A DNA stretch of 64,000 nt from Heligmosomoides polygyrus polygyrus (taxonomy: Eukaryota; Nematoda; Chromadorea; Rhabditida; Heligmosomidae), in NCBI GenBank assembly GCA_947396885.1, contig OX377202.1, positions 63,080,034 to 63,144,033 on the forward strand, given 5' to 3'. Below are positions 11,417-22,630 of this stretch, piece after piece (within the stretch, counting starts at the first letter, position 1; the number at the start of each line of letters is the position of its first letter). The position numbers were made by a program, and so were the translations under genes. The notes under the pieces are model-generated. The model did not search any database and had not been told where the DNA came from. It worked only from the letters and a program-made list of their open reading frames with translations.

Positions 11417-14374
11417 TTAGTCCCGCGCAGTCGCAGGGTCCGCTGTTCTTATGATCCGTCGCCACCTCATCCTATCAAAGGCGTCGTCTGGCATGGCGCC
11501 GACTTCAGCGAGATCTTTCTTGATGACATCCTTCCACCTTTTCCTTGGGGCTCCTCTCGGACGCTTTCCGGGTGCCTCGAAATCTAGGGCCAACCTTATG
11601 GGGTGATCCTCTGGTCTTCTGAGGATGTGTCCATACCACCTCAGGCGCTGCTCCCTCATCTTCAGCTGGATCGGAGCTGTCTTCATCACTGCCCTAACAT
11701 CCTCGTTTCGCACCCTGTCCCGACGGGTCCATCCACAAGCCCACCTGAGCATCCTCATTTCCGCCGCGTGCAATTGCCGCTCCTGCGCTTTACCTGGGGC
11801 CCAGCACTCACTGCCGTAGAGGAGGGCAGGCCTCACCACTGTTCTATAGAGCTTTCCTTTGAGTGTCCTGGAGCACCTACGGTCGCAGAGGATTCCTGTG
11901 GACTCCCTCCATTTGAGCCAGGCTGCGTTTATCCGTCCCCTGACCGCCTGGTCCACACTTCCTTCCTCGGATAGATCACTTCCGAGGTAGCGGAATTCTT
12001 CCACCTTCTCGATCGCCTCCCCTTGGCAGTCTAGGATCGGTCTAGTGCACTGCTCAGAGCTGATAAACTTGGTCTTCTTCACGTTCAGCCGCAGGCCGTT
12101 ATCCGCGAGGGCTACTTGCCACAGCCTCACCTTCTCCTCCAGCTCCTCCCGGCTGTCGGCTACTAGAGCGATATCGTCCGCGTAGAGGATGGTCCTGAGA
12201 GGGCCTTCCTCCAGGAGTTTCACTATGCAGTCAAGCGTCAGCACGAAGAGGAACGGACTCAGAGCCGACCCTTGATGTACACCCACTGTGATGTCCATCT
12301 TCTTTGTCATTCCGTGTGGGGTTCGTACCGCCGCTTTCGAGCCTTCGTACATGTCCTTTACGACTGTGATCAGACGTTCCGGGACACCTCTACCTCGGAG
12401 CGATTTCCAGAGCACGGCCCGGGGTAGCCTGTCGTAGGCTTTCTCCAAGTCCAGAAAGGCCATGTAGCAGGGCTTTCGTTTCTCCCGATATTTCTCCATT
12501 ACCTGGCGAGCGATGAAGATGGCGTCTGTGGTGGACCTCTCAGGCATGAAGCCCCACTGCTCCTGGGAGATTGTCACCATCTCCCTCAGCCTCGAGTCGA
12601 CCAGACGTTCGTAGATCTTCATCGTGTGCGAGATCAGTTTGATCCCTCGGTAGTTGGAGCACTCGGACGCGTCCCCTTTCTGTTTGAAGATGGGGACTAT
12701 GATGCTGTCCCTCCAGTCATCCGGCATCTTACTGTCTATCATGAGTCTGTTGAAGAACTGTGTCAGCCAATTGACTCCACAGTCCCCAAGCACCTTCCAA
12801 GCCTCTACTGGCACCCCATCAGGTCCAGCTGCCTTCCCGAGCTTCATCTTTCCTATGGCGTTGCGAACCTCTTCCCGCGTCCAGGATGGGATGGGTCCTT
12901 CCGTTGGTTGTTCTTCTTGAACTTCGCGACGAGGCAATTCTTCATTCAGGAGCTCCTTGAAGTACTCCTCCCATCTTTTTCTGACCTCGACTGGCCTCCG
13001 TAGTACCCTGCCGTCAGCACCCCTCACTGTCTTGACCACTCGAATGTCGGCGCAAGCTCTATGCCGCGCCTTAGCCAGCCGGATAGCAAACTTCTCTCCC
13101 TGTGGCCCGTCTAGCTTCTCATATAGGGCATCCATCTCCGCTCTCTTCGCTTTCGCTACAGCTGCTTTTGCCAGGCTCTTCATCTTCCTATAGACTGTAA
13201 GATGCTCGGGTGCGCTTGTCGTTTGCCACTGCTTATAGGCCTCCTTCTTTTTCCTCACCGCAGCCTGCACCTCTTCATTCCAGAACCATGCAGCCTTATC
13301 TCCTCTGATCCCTCCCTTTGTTTCACCGAGGGTTTCCTTGGCACATCGTAGAATCGTTTGGGTCACCCTCCTCCAGGTCTCGTTCACGGGACCAGTTGGA
13401 TCCGGAAGACCTGCATCGAGCACCCTCCTTCGTAGCTCGTTGCGCTCTGAACCCCGCAGTTTCCACCATCGGATTCTGGGTTCTGTTCTTACCTTGGGTT
13501 TGCTGGGTATAGGTATGGCCAGGTCAGCTACCAATGGCCTGTGCTGTGGTGCTACATCTTCAGCCGGAAGGACCTTCACATCCCGGACAGTTTTCAAGGC
13601 AGGTCTTCGCACTAGGATGTGGTCGACTTCCGTCCTTCTTCCTCCGCTAGCATAGGTCACCTTCTGGCTCTCCCTCTTCGCGAAGAAGGTGCTACAGACC
13701 ACCAGGTCGTGGGAAATAGCCAGCTCGAGAATTCTTTCTCCATCTGGGTTCATCAAGCCGACCCCTTTACCTCCATGAACCCTTTCTACTCCTCTTCTGC
13801 CACTCCCTACGTGGCCATTCATGTCCCCTGCTATGGACAGGTAATCGCCTTCTGGTACGGACCTTATGGCCTCCTCGAGCGTGAAGTAGAAATCATCTTT
13901 CTCGTGCTCGGGGCATCCGGTCTGAGGGGCGTAGACGGACATGACAGTCCAGTAACCCTCCTTCGTGTCGAGCCGCAGTGACATGATGCGGTCGTTTATC
14001 CTTTGGACAGCAGCTACCGAATCCCTGAGGGACTCTGCGACAGCTATCCCGACACCGTTCCTCTTCGTATCCTCTCCGTTGTAGAACAGCTTGACCCCTT
14101 CTCCAATCTCCTTGGCCTTCGCTCCTTTCCATCTCGTTTCCTGCAGACACAGGACTTCTATCTTCCTGCGCTTCATCAAGTCGGCCACCTCTCTGGATCT
14201 TCCGGTCAGCGTTCCCACATTCAGAGTCCCCACTCGAACTAGCTTCTTTGGCCGAGGTCGTTCTGCCCTCGGTAGCCCTCGCATACTGACCGCAGAACTC
14301 GGGCGGGGGTTCTGCGCGTCACTTCCGGGTGACGTCCTAGCCTTTATACTGATTCCATTGCGACTTTTGATCAT
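11417..14374 (-). CDS. RTE endonuclease-reverse transcriptase, intact, 985 aa
   Basis: This is the single protein of an RTE-type LINE. It nicks target DNA and copies its own RNA at the nick. The APE endonuclease (residues about 46-285) shows LNVGTLTGR (Asn52), LQETRW (Glu79), VYAPQ (Tyr148), GDMNGHVG (Asp184, Asn186), DH at 251-252, and APQHRPLV (His278). A basic linker follows (290-495). The RT domain (about 500-800) has AGPDGVP, CSNYRGIKL, FLDLEKAYD (Asp642), HQGSALSP and YADD (731-734). A C-terminal domain ends in RRIIRTADPATARD. All catalytic residues checked are present and there is no internal stop. The start at 14374 gives the longest frame. The length suits a one-ORF RTE. It is the only plausibly active autonomous element in the window. 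Confidence 0.95.
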   Translation of the reverse strand: MIKSRNGISIKARTSPGSDAQNPRPSSAVSMRGLPRAERPRPKKLVRVGTLNVGTLTGRSREVADLMKRRKIEVLCLQETRWKGAKAKEIGEGVKLFYNGEDTKRNGVGIAVAESLRDSVAAVQRINDRIMSLRLDTKEGYWTVMSVYAPQTGCPEHEKDDFYFTLEEAIRSVPEGDYLSIAGDMNGHVGSGRRGVERVHGGKGVGLMNPDGERILELAISHDLVVCSTFFAKRESQKVTYASGGRRTEVDHILVRRPALKTVRDVKVLPAEDVAPQHRPLVADLAIPIPSKPKVRTEPRIRWWKLRGSERNELRRRVLDAGLPDPTGPVNETWRRVTQTILRCAKETLGETKGGIRGDKAAWFWNEEVQAAVRKKKEAYKQWQTTSAPEHLTVYRKMKSLAKAAVAKAKRAEMDALYEKLDGPQGEKFAIRLAKARHRACADIRVVKTVRGADGRVLRRPVEVRKRWEEYFKELLNEELPRREVQEEQPTEGPIPSWTREEVRNAIGKMKLGKAAGPDGVPVEAWKVLGDCGVNWLTQFFNRLMIDSKMPDDWRDSIIVPIFKQKGDASECSNYRGIKLISHTMKIYERLVDSRLREMVTISQEQWGFMPERSTTDAIFIARQVMEKYREKRKPCYMAFLDLEKAYDRLPRAVLWKSLRGRGVPERLITVVKDMYEGSKAAVRTPHGMTKKMDITVGVHQGSALSPFLFVLTLDCIVKLLEEGPLRTILYADDIALVADSREELEEKVRLWQVALADNGLRLNVKKTKFISSEQCTRPILDCQGEAIEKVEEFRYLGSDLSEEGSVDQAVRGRINAAWLKWRESTGILCDRRCSRTLKGKLYRTVVRPALLYGSECWAPGKAQERQLHAAEMRMLRWACGWTRRDRVRNEDVRAVMKTAPIQLKMREQRLRWYGHILRRPEDHPIRLALDFEAPGKRPRGAPRKRWKDVIKKDLAEVGAMPDDAFDRMRWRRIIRTADPATARD

Positions 14375-14550
14375 GGTTTGTGACAGGTTTCTTCATCAGC
14401 CGGCCTGTCAACCTGGGCCTGACGCTGGAACCGTTGCCATTTTTGCAATTTCTGCAGGGCATGGCGTGCCGGACTTCACATGAGGTGACACCACAAAACC
14501 AATAACCGTTTGGGGTGTCTACCTCCCTTCTCGCCCCGGGCGGAGCTCGT

Positions 14551-14609
14551 ATCACCCCTTTCTTGCCTTCGGGGTGCCCCTTTCGTGCCTTCGGGGCGTG
14601 CTGTGATTC
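14551..14609 (-). other. Tandem hairpins at the 5' tip of the intact RTE
   Basis: On the minus strand the first 59 bases contain GCCCC/GGGGC and CACCCC/GGGGTG stems. Each closes a 12-base loop, GAAGGCACGAAA and GAAGGCAAGAAA, which differ at one base. A competing outer pairing ATCAC/GTGAT also exists. It could be a structured leader at the 5' terminus. No ribozyme class was assigned. Confidence 0.5.
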
Positions 14610-14728
14610 AAAAGGACTCTAGGCGTTGCAAAAACTACCAGAGCGCGTTCACGAAAAGCTGTGGAGTGATAGTGGCGAGCTTGAAAAAGTAAAACAGTTT
14701 ATGAACCAGTTTTCTCAATGGCAAAGTC

Positions 14729-15721
14729 ATGATTGGGATCAACTCAAAGCTGAGGAAAACGAATTCTAGCGAGCAGGCACAGCACGATGATCAGTGCATA
14801 CGCCGACTAGCGAAGCTTCTAGGAGTAAATTCAACGCAGATACTAAGCGCTGTGAAGCAGCTCCTAGAAAACTCGTATAAAGCTTCAGTCTCTATCCAAA
14901 ACCTTACACGCGCATCTGGTTCACCTCGGCACTGCAACGGTAAGAAAATGTCGTTTCAGAGGGACCAGAGGAACCAACAGCAGCATGCGGACGTGAAGGA
15001 AGTGGACTTCAGAAGCACTATGAGAAAAGTCCCAGAGGGGAGCAGCTTCGCGCATACCGAGCTCCCACAGTTTGATGCAGCTCACGCAGAGCAAAGTCTG
15101 GTGGCAACACTGAAACAATGTGACCTAGTTCCAGAATCATTGCAAAGGCGACGAAATTTTGATAACGTCTCCTCTCTGCAGTGTTGGGAGGACGTAAAGT
15201 GTCCCATAACCAATCCGAGCATGCCAGCGCAGAGGCCGCAGAAGAGCCAAGGGTTGGAAAACATCACTACACCTCAATCAATTCAAGAGTTGAGTGTGGG
15301 AGCGACCTTAGCGGCTATGGTACTACCGGAAGTTCCCACCTTTTCGCATCCACAAGGGAAGGGATTTGAAAACTTCTTGACTTCGTTCAATATGAAGTAC
15401 GGTAGGCTTGATCTAGAGGACGACATGCTCATACATCTCTTCTGCTTTAAACTCGAAGGCCAGCGAATGACAATTGTGGAAACATTGCCACAAGCCTGTA
15501 AAAATGGCGGTTTCAAACCCTTTATAAGAGCGGTAAAAGAGAATTCTAAAACCACGGAATGTGCGAAACGCACCGAAGCCTATGTAAAACTTAGGCAGCT
15601 GAAGAAACGTTCCTCCATTTCGGATTACTGCGTGGAGCTTGAAGAGCTAACACGCTGGGTTTATCCCGATGCCAGCGAAAAGGAACTTTCAATGATCCGC
15701 GCTGGAGAGTTGATAACATAG
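14729..15721 (+). pseudogene. Retrotransposon gag-like protein, 330 codons
   Basis: This is the longest intact piece of the Gypsy-like element. The N-terminal part (residues 12-50, HDDQCIRRLAKLLGVNS) matches the minus-strand gag at 26813-27106. The C-terminal part (residues 200-325) has the helical capsid-like pattern EVPTFSHPQGKGFENFLTSF, then LIHLFCFKLEGQRM, then YVKLRQLKKRSSISDYCVEL. A stop ends the frame at 15721, but homology continues at once (LTEWDEYTRLFSSMEQ) towards the zinc knuckle in another frame. In live elements this protein forms the capsid. Here it is a broken copy. Confidence 0.7.
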
Positions 15722-18103
15722 CTCACAGAATGGGATGAATATACCCGGCTATTTAGCAGTATGGAGCAATCCCAACAAGAGGAGGCCTATGAAAGGCTTA
15801 AAAGTTCACCGCAGGTATCGAAAGAAGCCGACAAGTGGCTAACACTGTAAGAGCCTCTATGAGAAATCATGGTTTTAGGCAGTCCAATAGTGCAGACATT
15901 AGAGCTCACAGTCTCACTACGAACCCAGAGGTTCCAGAAGTTGAAAACCACGAGAGAACGGAACGCAAGCAGTCCATAGAAGCAAAATGTTCGTACTGCA
16001 GAAAGAAAAGACATTTTCGGAGGGACTGTTGGAAAGCCCCAGAAAACTGCAGTGAGTTCCAAAAAGCAAATCTGACAAAGGCCATAATGACAACGAAGTC
16101 CTCAAACACGCGAGTACCACATGCGAAGAAAATGAGCAAAGTCCAGCTCGCACTTTCACAGCAACTCTTGACAAGTGGACTTGTGGAGGAATTAGTACCG
16201 GCTCAACCAAAAATGATCTGTTCAGAAAACGGACACTAGACCAAGTAAGCTTACTGGGCACTACCAAAGTAGCTATCTGGACACAGGGTCTTAAATTAGC
16301 ATTATGCCCTTAAAAATCTTGTCAGAAGCTAGGGAACTTGGCTTCGATCTAGAGAGGAATGTCGAAGAAATCCCGTTGCTGAAGAAAAAGCCAATATATG
16401 ACGCTTCGGGTAATAAGATGAAATTTTTGGGAGCGATTCGACTAGAAGTCAAAACGAAAACATCTCAACCACAAAAATTGCCATGTTTGTCAGAAAGTCA
16501 AAAGATGACACGTAATTCACGGCAACAACGCTCTGAGCAAGCTAAACATGGTGTTAAAATCGAACGAGAAACAAGATATACTGAGAGGTCCGCACTTCAA
16601 AAGTGGCGCAGAGCCTTCACGGCCGAAACGAAAAGGGAGGTTCAAGAAGCCCGAAGTGGCAGTACAGACACAAACGCTGCGATCGTAGTGCGACGTGTGT
16701 ACATACCACCGTCAGAGACGAAGGCTGTACTCAATTCCAGGTTGAAAACAAATACTGACTGAGTTTTATGCTCAAACGCGGAACTAATGCCGGACGTGGT
16801 ATGTAGCTTAGACGAACCCACAGTCGAAGTTCCCGTCACGTGTGCAGGCCAAGCGCCCAAAGTATCACGGGTAGAAGGTAATATTCGACACAGGGATGAG
16901 TCGAAGAGCTTGGAACAGCCTTTTTTTGCAGGAAAGAGGGTGTACATGCGAACCCCCGTGGAACGATCCGGATCCTGGACCTTCTAGAATAACCGAGCTC
17001 ACTGAAAATAGTGCAGTGATCAAGCCTATAGCCGATAATGCCGCGCCGCTAAAGGTCCAATTCGATTTCTCAAAAAGGCTGCCTATAGGTATGGACAATG
17101 AGCCAATTCGAACAGCTAAGCAAAGAAGAAAAAGAGGCCGACCTAAAAAGTCATCTAGACCCACAAGTTCTACGGGAACACCGTGCTGTCGTAAAACGTA
17201 TAACCTCACCATATAACCTCACGCGGCACGCGATCGAAAGCCTTCTCCAAGTCGAGAAAGGCGAGACGCACCGGCCTCTGTTTCTCGTAATGCTTCTCTA
17301 CCAGAAGACGAGCGGCATATATGGCATCGATAGTGCCACAACCAGCCACGAAGCCGCACTGGCTTGACGATTTCACGAATTCGTCTGTCGAGGGTTCGCT
17401 CGAAGATCTTCATGCTGTGCGAAAGCAACCGAATCGGACGGTAATTTGAGCAGTCTGCAGGGCTGCGATTCTTCTTTCAAATCAGGATCGTCGTACTTTC
17501 CTGCCAAACATCAGGCACCTTCTTCTCCGCTACAACCTGGTTGAAAAACTTAGCCAACCACTCAGCAGAGTACCAGAACTTCGACTTCCATAAATCAGCT
17601 GGCAAGTCATCTGGACCATTCGCCTTGACTGGTCTCATCATCCTCAGAGCCGCGTCAGTTTCCTCCACAGTGATTTTTGTGGACGGGACGTGGATAGGAG
17701 CCACAGAAGAGACGGCCGGATCAGGGAACTCTTCAGTCGAAATGCTCTCGAAATAATTGCACCATCGCTTCAAGGCCTTTTTGCGCTCTCAGAAGATGGC
17801 TGCTCTCATCATTGATGCCAAAGAACTCTATATCCTCGGATTGGCGATGACGGTTTTTCGCGAGTCAGTACAAATACCGCTCACCATCGCGCGACTTTTC
17901 GTAGACATCATTGTAATGAGTGGCTTTTGCAACGCCAGAGCCTTCTTGCAGCTTTTTTCGCTTCGTGGTACTTTTGCCAGTTATTGACAGTCTTGTCGCC
18001 GAGAAACACGTGATAAAGCGCTTTCTTCTCTCGAACCTTTTCTTTCACATCGTTCGTCCACAGCCATGCCTGCATGTCGATCTTTCGTCGCCCGGCTTCG
18101 TAA

Positions 18104-19364
18104 TATTAGGTTGGAAAAAAGTCTTTTCATTTTTTTCAAAGATTTATTACTTCACAACTACAAAGTCAAATCAATTGAGATAAACTCTATTTTGTTCTAC
18201 TACACTTCTCCAAAGACTGGGTGATTTTCCAATTCCTCTCGCTTAAAAGACTGCAGTTCTGGAGTCGAACCATTGATAAATCCAATTTTTGAGGTCTTCA
18301 TCCGTTCCAAAATATTTCTCTCCAATTTCTTGCTTGAGAGCACGGAAGAGAGGGTAGTGCACGAACGAGGTTAGGGCTATACGCTGGATGTGGCATTACT
18401 TCCCAGCCCATCTCCTTTATTGTTTCTCTTGTGAGTCTTGCAACACGTGGTTTTGCATCGTCATGCAGGATCATCACCTTCGACTTCTCCGGCCTGTTTT
18501 CTTGGAGAGTTGCGACGACTTTGTGGAGTTAGCCGCAGTATGTGACAGCAGTAAGTGTCTCTCCACTTCTGAGAGTTTGCCGATAAATCACTCCTCTGAT
18601 ATCCACCAAACACTCAAGAGAATCTTCCGTTCGTGAACATTGGGCTTGAGATCAGACTTAGGGCTGTCTCCCTTTTGTACCCATTGCCTTTCCCTCGGAA
18701 GTTGGCACACAGAACCCAGGACTCTTCGCATGTCACAATCCGCGGAAGAAACGATTTTCTTCCTTATCTGGACAGAAGAGAAGCAGCGATGGAGAGCCGT
18801 CGACCTTTCTGAGTGTCTGACAGGGCATGTGGAATCCAAGCTCCAAAATTCCATGAAAGCCAAGATTCTTCAGATGGATTCCTACTATCCTATGAGACAC
18901 TTCGAGCTGCTCTGCCAGCTGACGTGTCGTCTGCCAACTATCGGTACGAAGAAGATGGTGTAGTTCACTGTCGTCCAATCCAGTTGGCCTTCCTGACCAT
19001 GCTTTGCCCTCAGTGAATAATCTCCCTTTAAAGGCTTTCCGAACCATTCATAACAGGCGCGATGAGTAGTAGATCCCAAGCCATATATATGGTTAATTTG
19101 GTCTGCTGCCTGACGTGCTGTGGATTCTTTAATGAATTCATGAAGAATGCCGTGCTGAAAACGGCCATGAGGTAGATCTGGCATTGAGTTCGGAAGATTG
19201 GATGGATAACGAATTACAAGAAGAGTCTTAACCTGTGTCCGCGTGCGAACGGTAGACAAGTGTGATAGGATTACGAAATCAGCAATCAACGTTGGCTAGT
19301 GCGTTTATAAGGGGAAGGGTAAAAAAAATTTCGAAGTGTGAAGAGACTTTTTTCCAACCTAATA
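18104..19364 (-). mobile_element. mariner transposon with TA duplication, inside RTE copy B
   Basis: The element spans 18106-19362 (1257 bp) with terminal inverted repeats starting TTAGGTTGGAAAAAAGTC at both ends, flanked by duplicated TA (18104-18105 and 19363-19364). RTE copy A keeps the empty site, CGTAATACCAAG in this orientation, which confirms a clean TA insertion. The length is normal for mariner. The internal transposase gene is frameshifted. Confidence 0.95.
18280..19180 (-). pseudogene. mariner transposase, frameshifted
   Basis: The N-terminal DNA-binding part lies in 18885-19180 (FIKESTARQAADQINHIYG, then a CYEWF-like helix). SGRPTGLDD with the second helix-turn-helix is at 18860-19000. 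Catalytic-domain fragments follow in three frames. The first catalytic segment reads VTCEESW where mariner has VTGDE.W. The second keeps HDDAKP near 18450. The D34D position reads YSPNL rather than YSPDL. Two of the three catalytic acidic positions therefore look changed, and frameshifts break the frame, so it should be inactive. Reading frames were joined only for domain recognition. Confidence 0.85.
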
Positions 19365-20183
19365 CCAAGTTGTGACCTCGCAGCGTGAAGTATCGCGTCG
19401 GTCGCTTTCTTCCAAGTTTTGTCGACAGTCGTGACTGTCCGTAACCGTACGCGAGAAATCACAGCTGCTCATTCATTCATTCTCTCTCATTCGTCACCAC
19501 TTGATTCTTGCAGCACCGCATCGCTCAACCTGCTGCACCCTCGGAGGGGCGATCTTCAAAGTACAGATCAGGGGACGATGTTGTGGGGCGACCGTTTCAT
19601 CTTGGCGTCTGTGACGAGATTTCGATCAGGATCTCTCACAAGGACGAAGTCTATCTGCGTCTTGGTGTTCCCACTATAGAACGAGATAAGGAGTGAGTTG
19701 CGTTTACGAAACACGGTGTTCATTATGGTGAGGTTATGCGAATCCGCATATTCAAGGATACGCTCACCATCTGCGTTACGCGATCCGTAACCGGACCCAC
19801 CATGACAGCGTACCCGTCTTTTGTGGCGCCGACGTGCTCATTAAGGTCACCAGTGACAATGATGACGTCCTTCGACGGTAACTCTGCTGTTTCCTCATCA
19901 AGCAGGCTCCAAAACTCATCCTTTGCCCGATCGGAACAGCCAGTCTGCGGAGCATACGCAGAGAAGAGGTAGAAGAGTCGCTCCTTAGCGTTGACAACGA
20001 TCTTCATCAATCGATCGTCAAAGCGCTCGACGATTACAATCGAGTCTCGGAAATGCTCGGAGACGATTATACCAACACCGTTTACATTGCTAGGAAGTAC
20101 TGGTCTCCCTTATTCCCCCCCCGCTTCTTCCCTTTGCTGATCGCTCCTTATTGTCCCCTCATACTGGTCCCCCTTACTGAAAG

Positions 20184-21800
20184 TTCTTCAGAATCTCCCG
20201 ACGTCTTCAGCACGTCTTCTGAATCCCAAACAGGGGTATGCGTAATTACGTTTTATGGCGATTTTTGGCAATTTTATAGGATTTACGATTTACGACATTT
20301 TGGGTCGTAAATCGTAAATTTTCGTAAATGTTATCGATCGACGGGCAGTTGACGTCCAAATGACGTGACGCAGCCGTGGTAAGAAAGGTGTACCCGTTCT
20401 GCTTCCGCTATTAGCTCATTCTCTCTTCGTTTTAGCATATTTTTTAATGCACTGGTGAAGCACCGTGACTGAAACTCACACACAAACTCACTAAAACTTT
20501 TGGTGACACATCTGCGCAACACGTGACCGAGCATTGTCGTGAAGAAAGTAAAAATTCTTCCGTCATGGTGGTTTCCGCTGCCTCGGCTCACTGAAATTTT
20601 GCAGTTTGACAGCGTATTCATTGTGGTGCCGGCTTCCTTTCATTCCTTGGGTCTCCCACCAACAGTACTACCTTCTTCTGATGGAGGTCGGACTTTGATT
20701 GCTTTGGAGGTGGTTCTCGGTGGGGGGGGGGGGTGGATCCATTGGGCCGCCTGGGCATGGTTGTTGTAGAGGACCCGAACTTATCTCCCGTGACTACATC
20801 GCACCCCCCCCCCCCCAGAAAGCTCGTAATAGAGAGCGGAGAGGACAGCGATGCTCAGTCGTGACGACCAGTCGTCACAGAGATCGTGGGCCACTCAAGC
20901 CGAGACCACCTTTATTATATTCTAGAATATTCTGGGATACAGGACATTATGTTCTATTAGAATGTTCGGACTATAAGCTTGTGGTACTAAGCCAGACCGT
21001 AGCAGGTCTTGTTATATCTTGAAAATGACTGAAAATTTTGTTGCAGGTGTTTTCCGAGAGCCTAATAGAAAATCTAATTGCTTTTGATGCGTCATAATAT
21101 AGAGTTGCGCCATGTATTTTACGCCATGTTTGTTGAACGACATGTGCAGTTACTGGTCTTCCCAAGTTAATGAACGGCGAAATGACTTTTATTTGTTGGT
21201 TTGTTTTGCTAAAGCTACTTTTTACTGTTGTCTCTGCTAAATGCTAGGTTTATACACACTAAAAAACCCTAAAAGGTTGGAAATTTGAATGCCATTCAAA
21301 TAATGAATACCCTTGTTGAAACACCATGCATAGGTTACGGTAAAGTTTTTGAATCAACGACTTTTTCGACTTTCTTAAAACGTGTAGAGTTTGATTTGAA
21401 TCCCTCGCCCTCTCGTCTGACCAGAACGAAAGGTGAAATTAAAAACTCCAGCGAAAATAACATGACAAATATTATAAAAGCAAATATTGGCCCATTTTGT
21501 ATTAACAATAGCAGGAAAACCTATAAAGGTCAGTTGTACGTATTACATGTCAGGTAGCTCTTGCGGTTCACGATTTACGATTTACGAAATTCCTAATTTC
21601 ATTTACGCACACCCTGATCCCAACACATGTTGAATGACGTATTCAGGACGTCTTCTGAATCCCAACGCACTTTGGACGGCGTCTCCAGCATGTCCTCTGA
21701 ATCCCAACACACGTTGGACGACGTCTGCGGCACGTCTTCTGAATCCTATCGCACGTAGAACGACGTCTAGGCCACGTCTTCTGTATCCTTACACTCCACA
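20184..21800. repeat. 42-bp satellite array, split by a hAT
   Basis: A roughly 42-base unit (pattern GAATCCCAACGCACGTTGG, then ACGACGTCTCCAGCACGTCTTCT) is present before 20230 and in about four diverged copies at 21617-21800. The hAT at 20231-21616 interrupts the array. A diverged relative on the opposite strand lies at 50885-51070. Confidence 0.75.
20223..21624 (+). mobile_element. Non-autonomous hAT (family B) in satellite
   Basis: The element spans 20231-21616 (1386 bp). Its ends are CAGGGGTATGCGTAA on the left and CAGGGTGTGCGTAA when the right end is read in reverse. The flanking 8-mers are ATCCCAAA and ATCCCAAC, seven of eight matching, as expected for an old hAT duplication. The subterminal regions are rich in ATTTACGATTTACG. 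No transposase domain was recognised inside. A fragment of the same family lies at 28540-28779. Confidence 0.8.
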
Positions 21801-22600
21801 TGTTATAATGTTGAGTGGTTCGCTGCCAGGCCAGTGCGTTTGCCAGCAATTGCGCATGGTGTAAGCTGAAGGAAAACCCGACTGGCATACGCCGCACTGT
21901 CGTAGGCACCTTTTAGCCTCAGTCGAGCTCCCGCTACTGACAGCGTGACCCACGGATTAAGCGATTATATAGCTAGACGCTGAGCATAACGTTACTTGCC
22001 AAAGTCAAAGTTGAAGGCAGAGATGGCGGAATCCTTGGGTCTGGCCCGTGTCGAAGCAGACTGTTTCACTAGGAGCTCTACACATACTGCGATCCTAACT
22101 GAAGTCCAGTTAAGCTCACTCTATTTTAGGGCATTTCGTTTTCTATGAGAAACATTCTTGTGACCATTAGTTTAAACGGCATCTGTGGTTTTTGAGGGCG
22201 AATAGTCCTTTGATTTATGGGTAGTTCATGTTCGACTTAGAGAGAGAGAGCGTTGGCCAGTTTTTCTTTGGATTCCTTTTATGCAAATGAACTGCACTCT
22301 GCTAGGAAGTAAACTTTCTCTGGGTAAAAAGATAATAAGCTAGCACAACAAAGGAACTGCATAGCAGTTCCAGATAATTTTCTCACTGATCATTATGGTG
22401 AAAAAAGAAAAACGGTCATACAACAAATGAAATATGAGGTCCTTGCGCATGAAACGGCCAATTGCTACCACAATTTCTAGTCGATTTCTCGTGGCTACGA
22501 ATGTTCCCATTTCAGGCACTGTATATAGTTTCTGAAGGCGCAGAAGCTCTGCTTTCTTACCATCTATACTATAGCTTTTGTGGCATAATTGCCTCTTGCC
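21801..22600. other. No gene recognised
   Basis: Contains a short GA-repeat near 22240. No coding or RNA signal was recognised before the mariner relic. Confidence 0.45.
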
Positions 22601-22630
22601 GAGTTTTTGGTGTCATTTTTATAGTATGAA

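Larger units (their letters stand above)
11384..14620 (-). mobile_element. Complete RTE-type LINE with 12-bp TSD
   Basis: The element (11396-14608, 3213 bp) is flanked by the perfect 12-bp duplication CAAAAGGACTCT at 11384-11395 and 14609-14620. On the minus strand it has a 5' UTR of about 234 bases, one uninterrupted 985-codon frame, and almost no 3' UTR before a (GAA)n tail. It landed inside an already decayed gag: the target frame has a stop at 11372-11374, just before the insertion. An intact frame, a perfect duplication and a simple-repeat tail indicate a recent target-primed insertion. Confidence 0.95.
10808..17215 (+). pseudogene. Gypsy-like LTR retrotransposon (gag-protease), interrupted
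   Basis: Fragments in order: a short coiled-coil-like gag start (11183-11374); the main gag (14729-15721); a CX2CX4HX4C zinc knuckle, CSYCRKKRHFRRDC, near 15990-16031; and a retropepsin site LDTGS near 16276, now followed by a stop, with downstream residues RELGFDLERN. A further pre-RT region runs to about 17205 (DPQVLREHRAVVKR). RT, RNase H and integrase are absent, because homology ends where a reverse-strand RTE begins. A complete RTE sits at 11396-14608 inside it. Stops and frameshifts disable it. A related gag lies at 26316-27590 on the minus strand. Confidence 0.75.
17219..20078 (-). pseudogene. RTE retrotransposon copy B, split by a mariner
   Basis: A reverse-strand RTE of the same subfamily as copy A, truncated at both ends. 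Endonuclease pieces lie at 19500-20010 (YAPQTGCSD, GDLNEHVG). The linker is at 17757-18100 and 19370-19500. The pre-RT and RT start (EEFPDPAVSSV, GPDDLPADLWKSK, then AFDRVPREV at the left end) occupy 17219-17773. A mariner interrupts the linker at a TA. The left breakpoint (17219) abuts the Gypsy-like element and the right one lies near 20078 within the endonuclease. The YADD box and the 3' end are absent. Frameshifts make it non-functional. Confidence 0.85.

Noticed and set aside
11603..14242. Plus-strand open frames opposite the intact RTE
   Set aside because: Mirror frames of the 985-codon minus-strand gene without any domain of their own.
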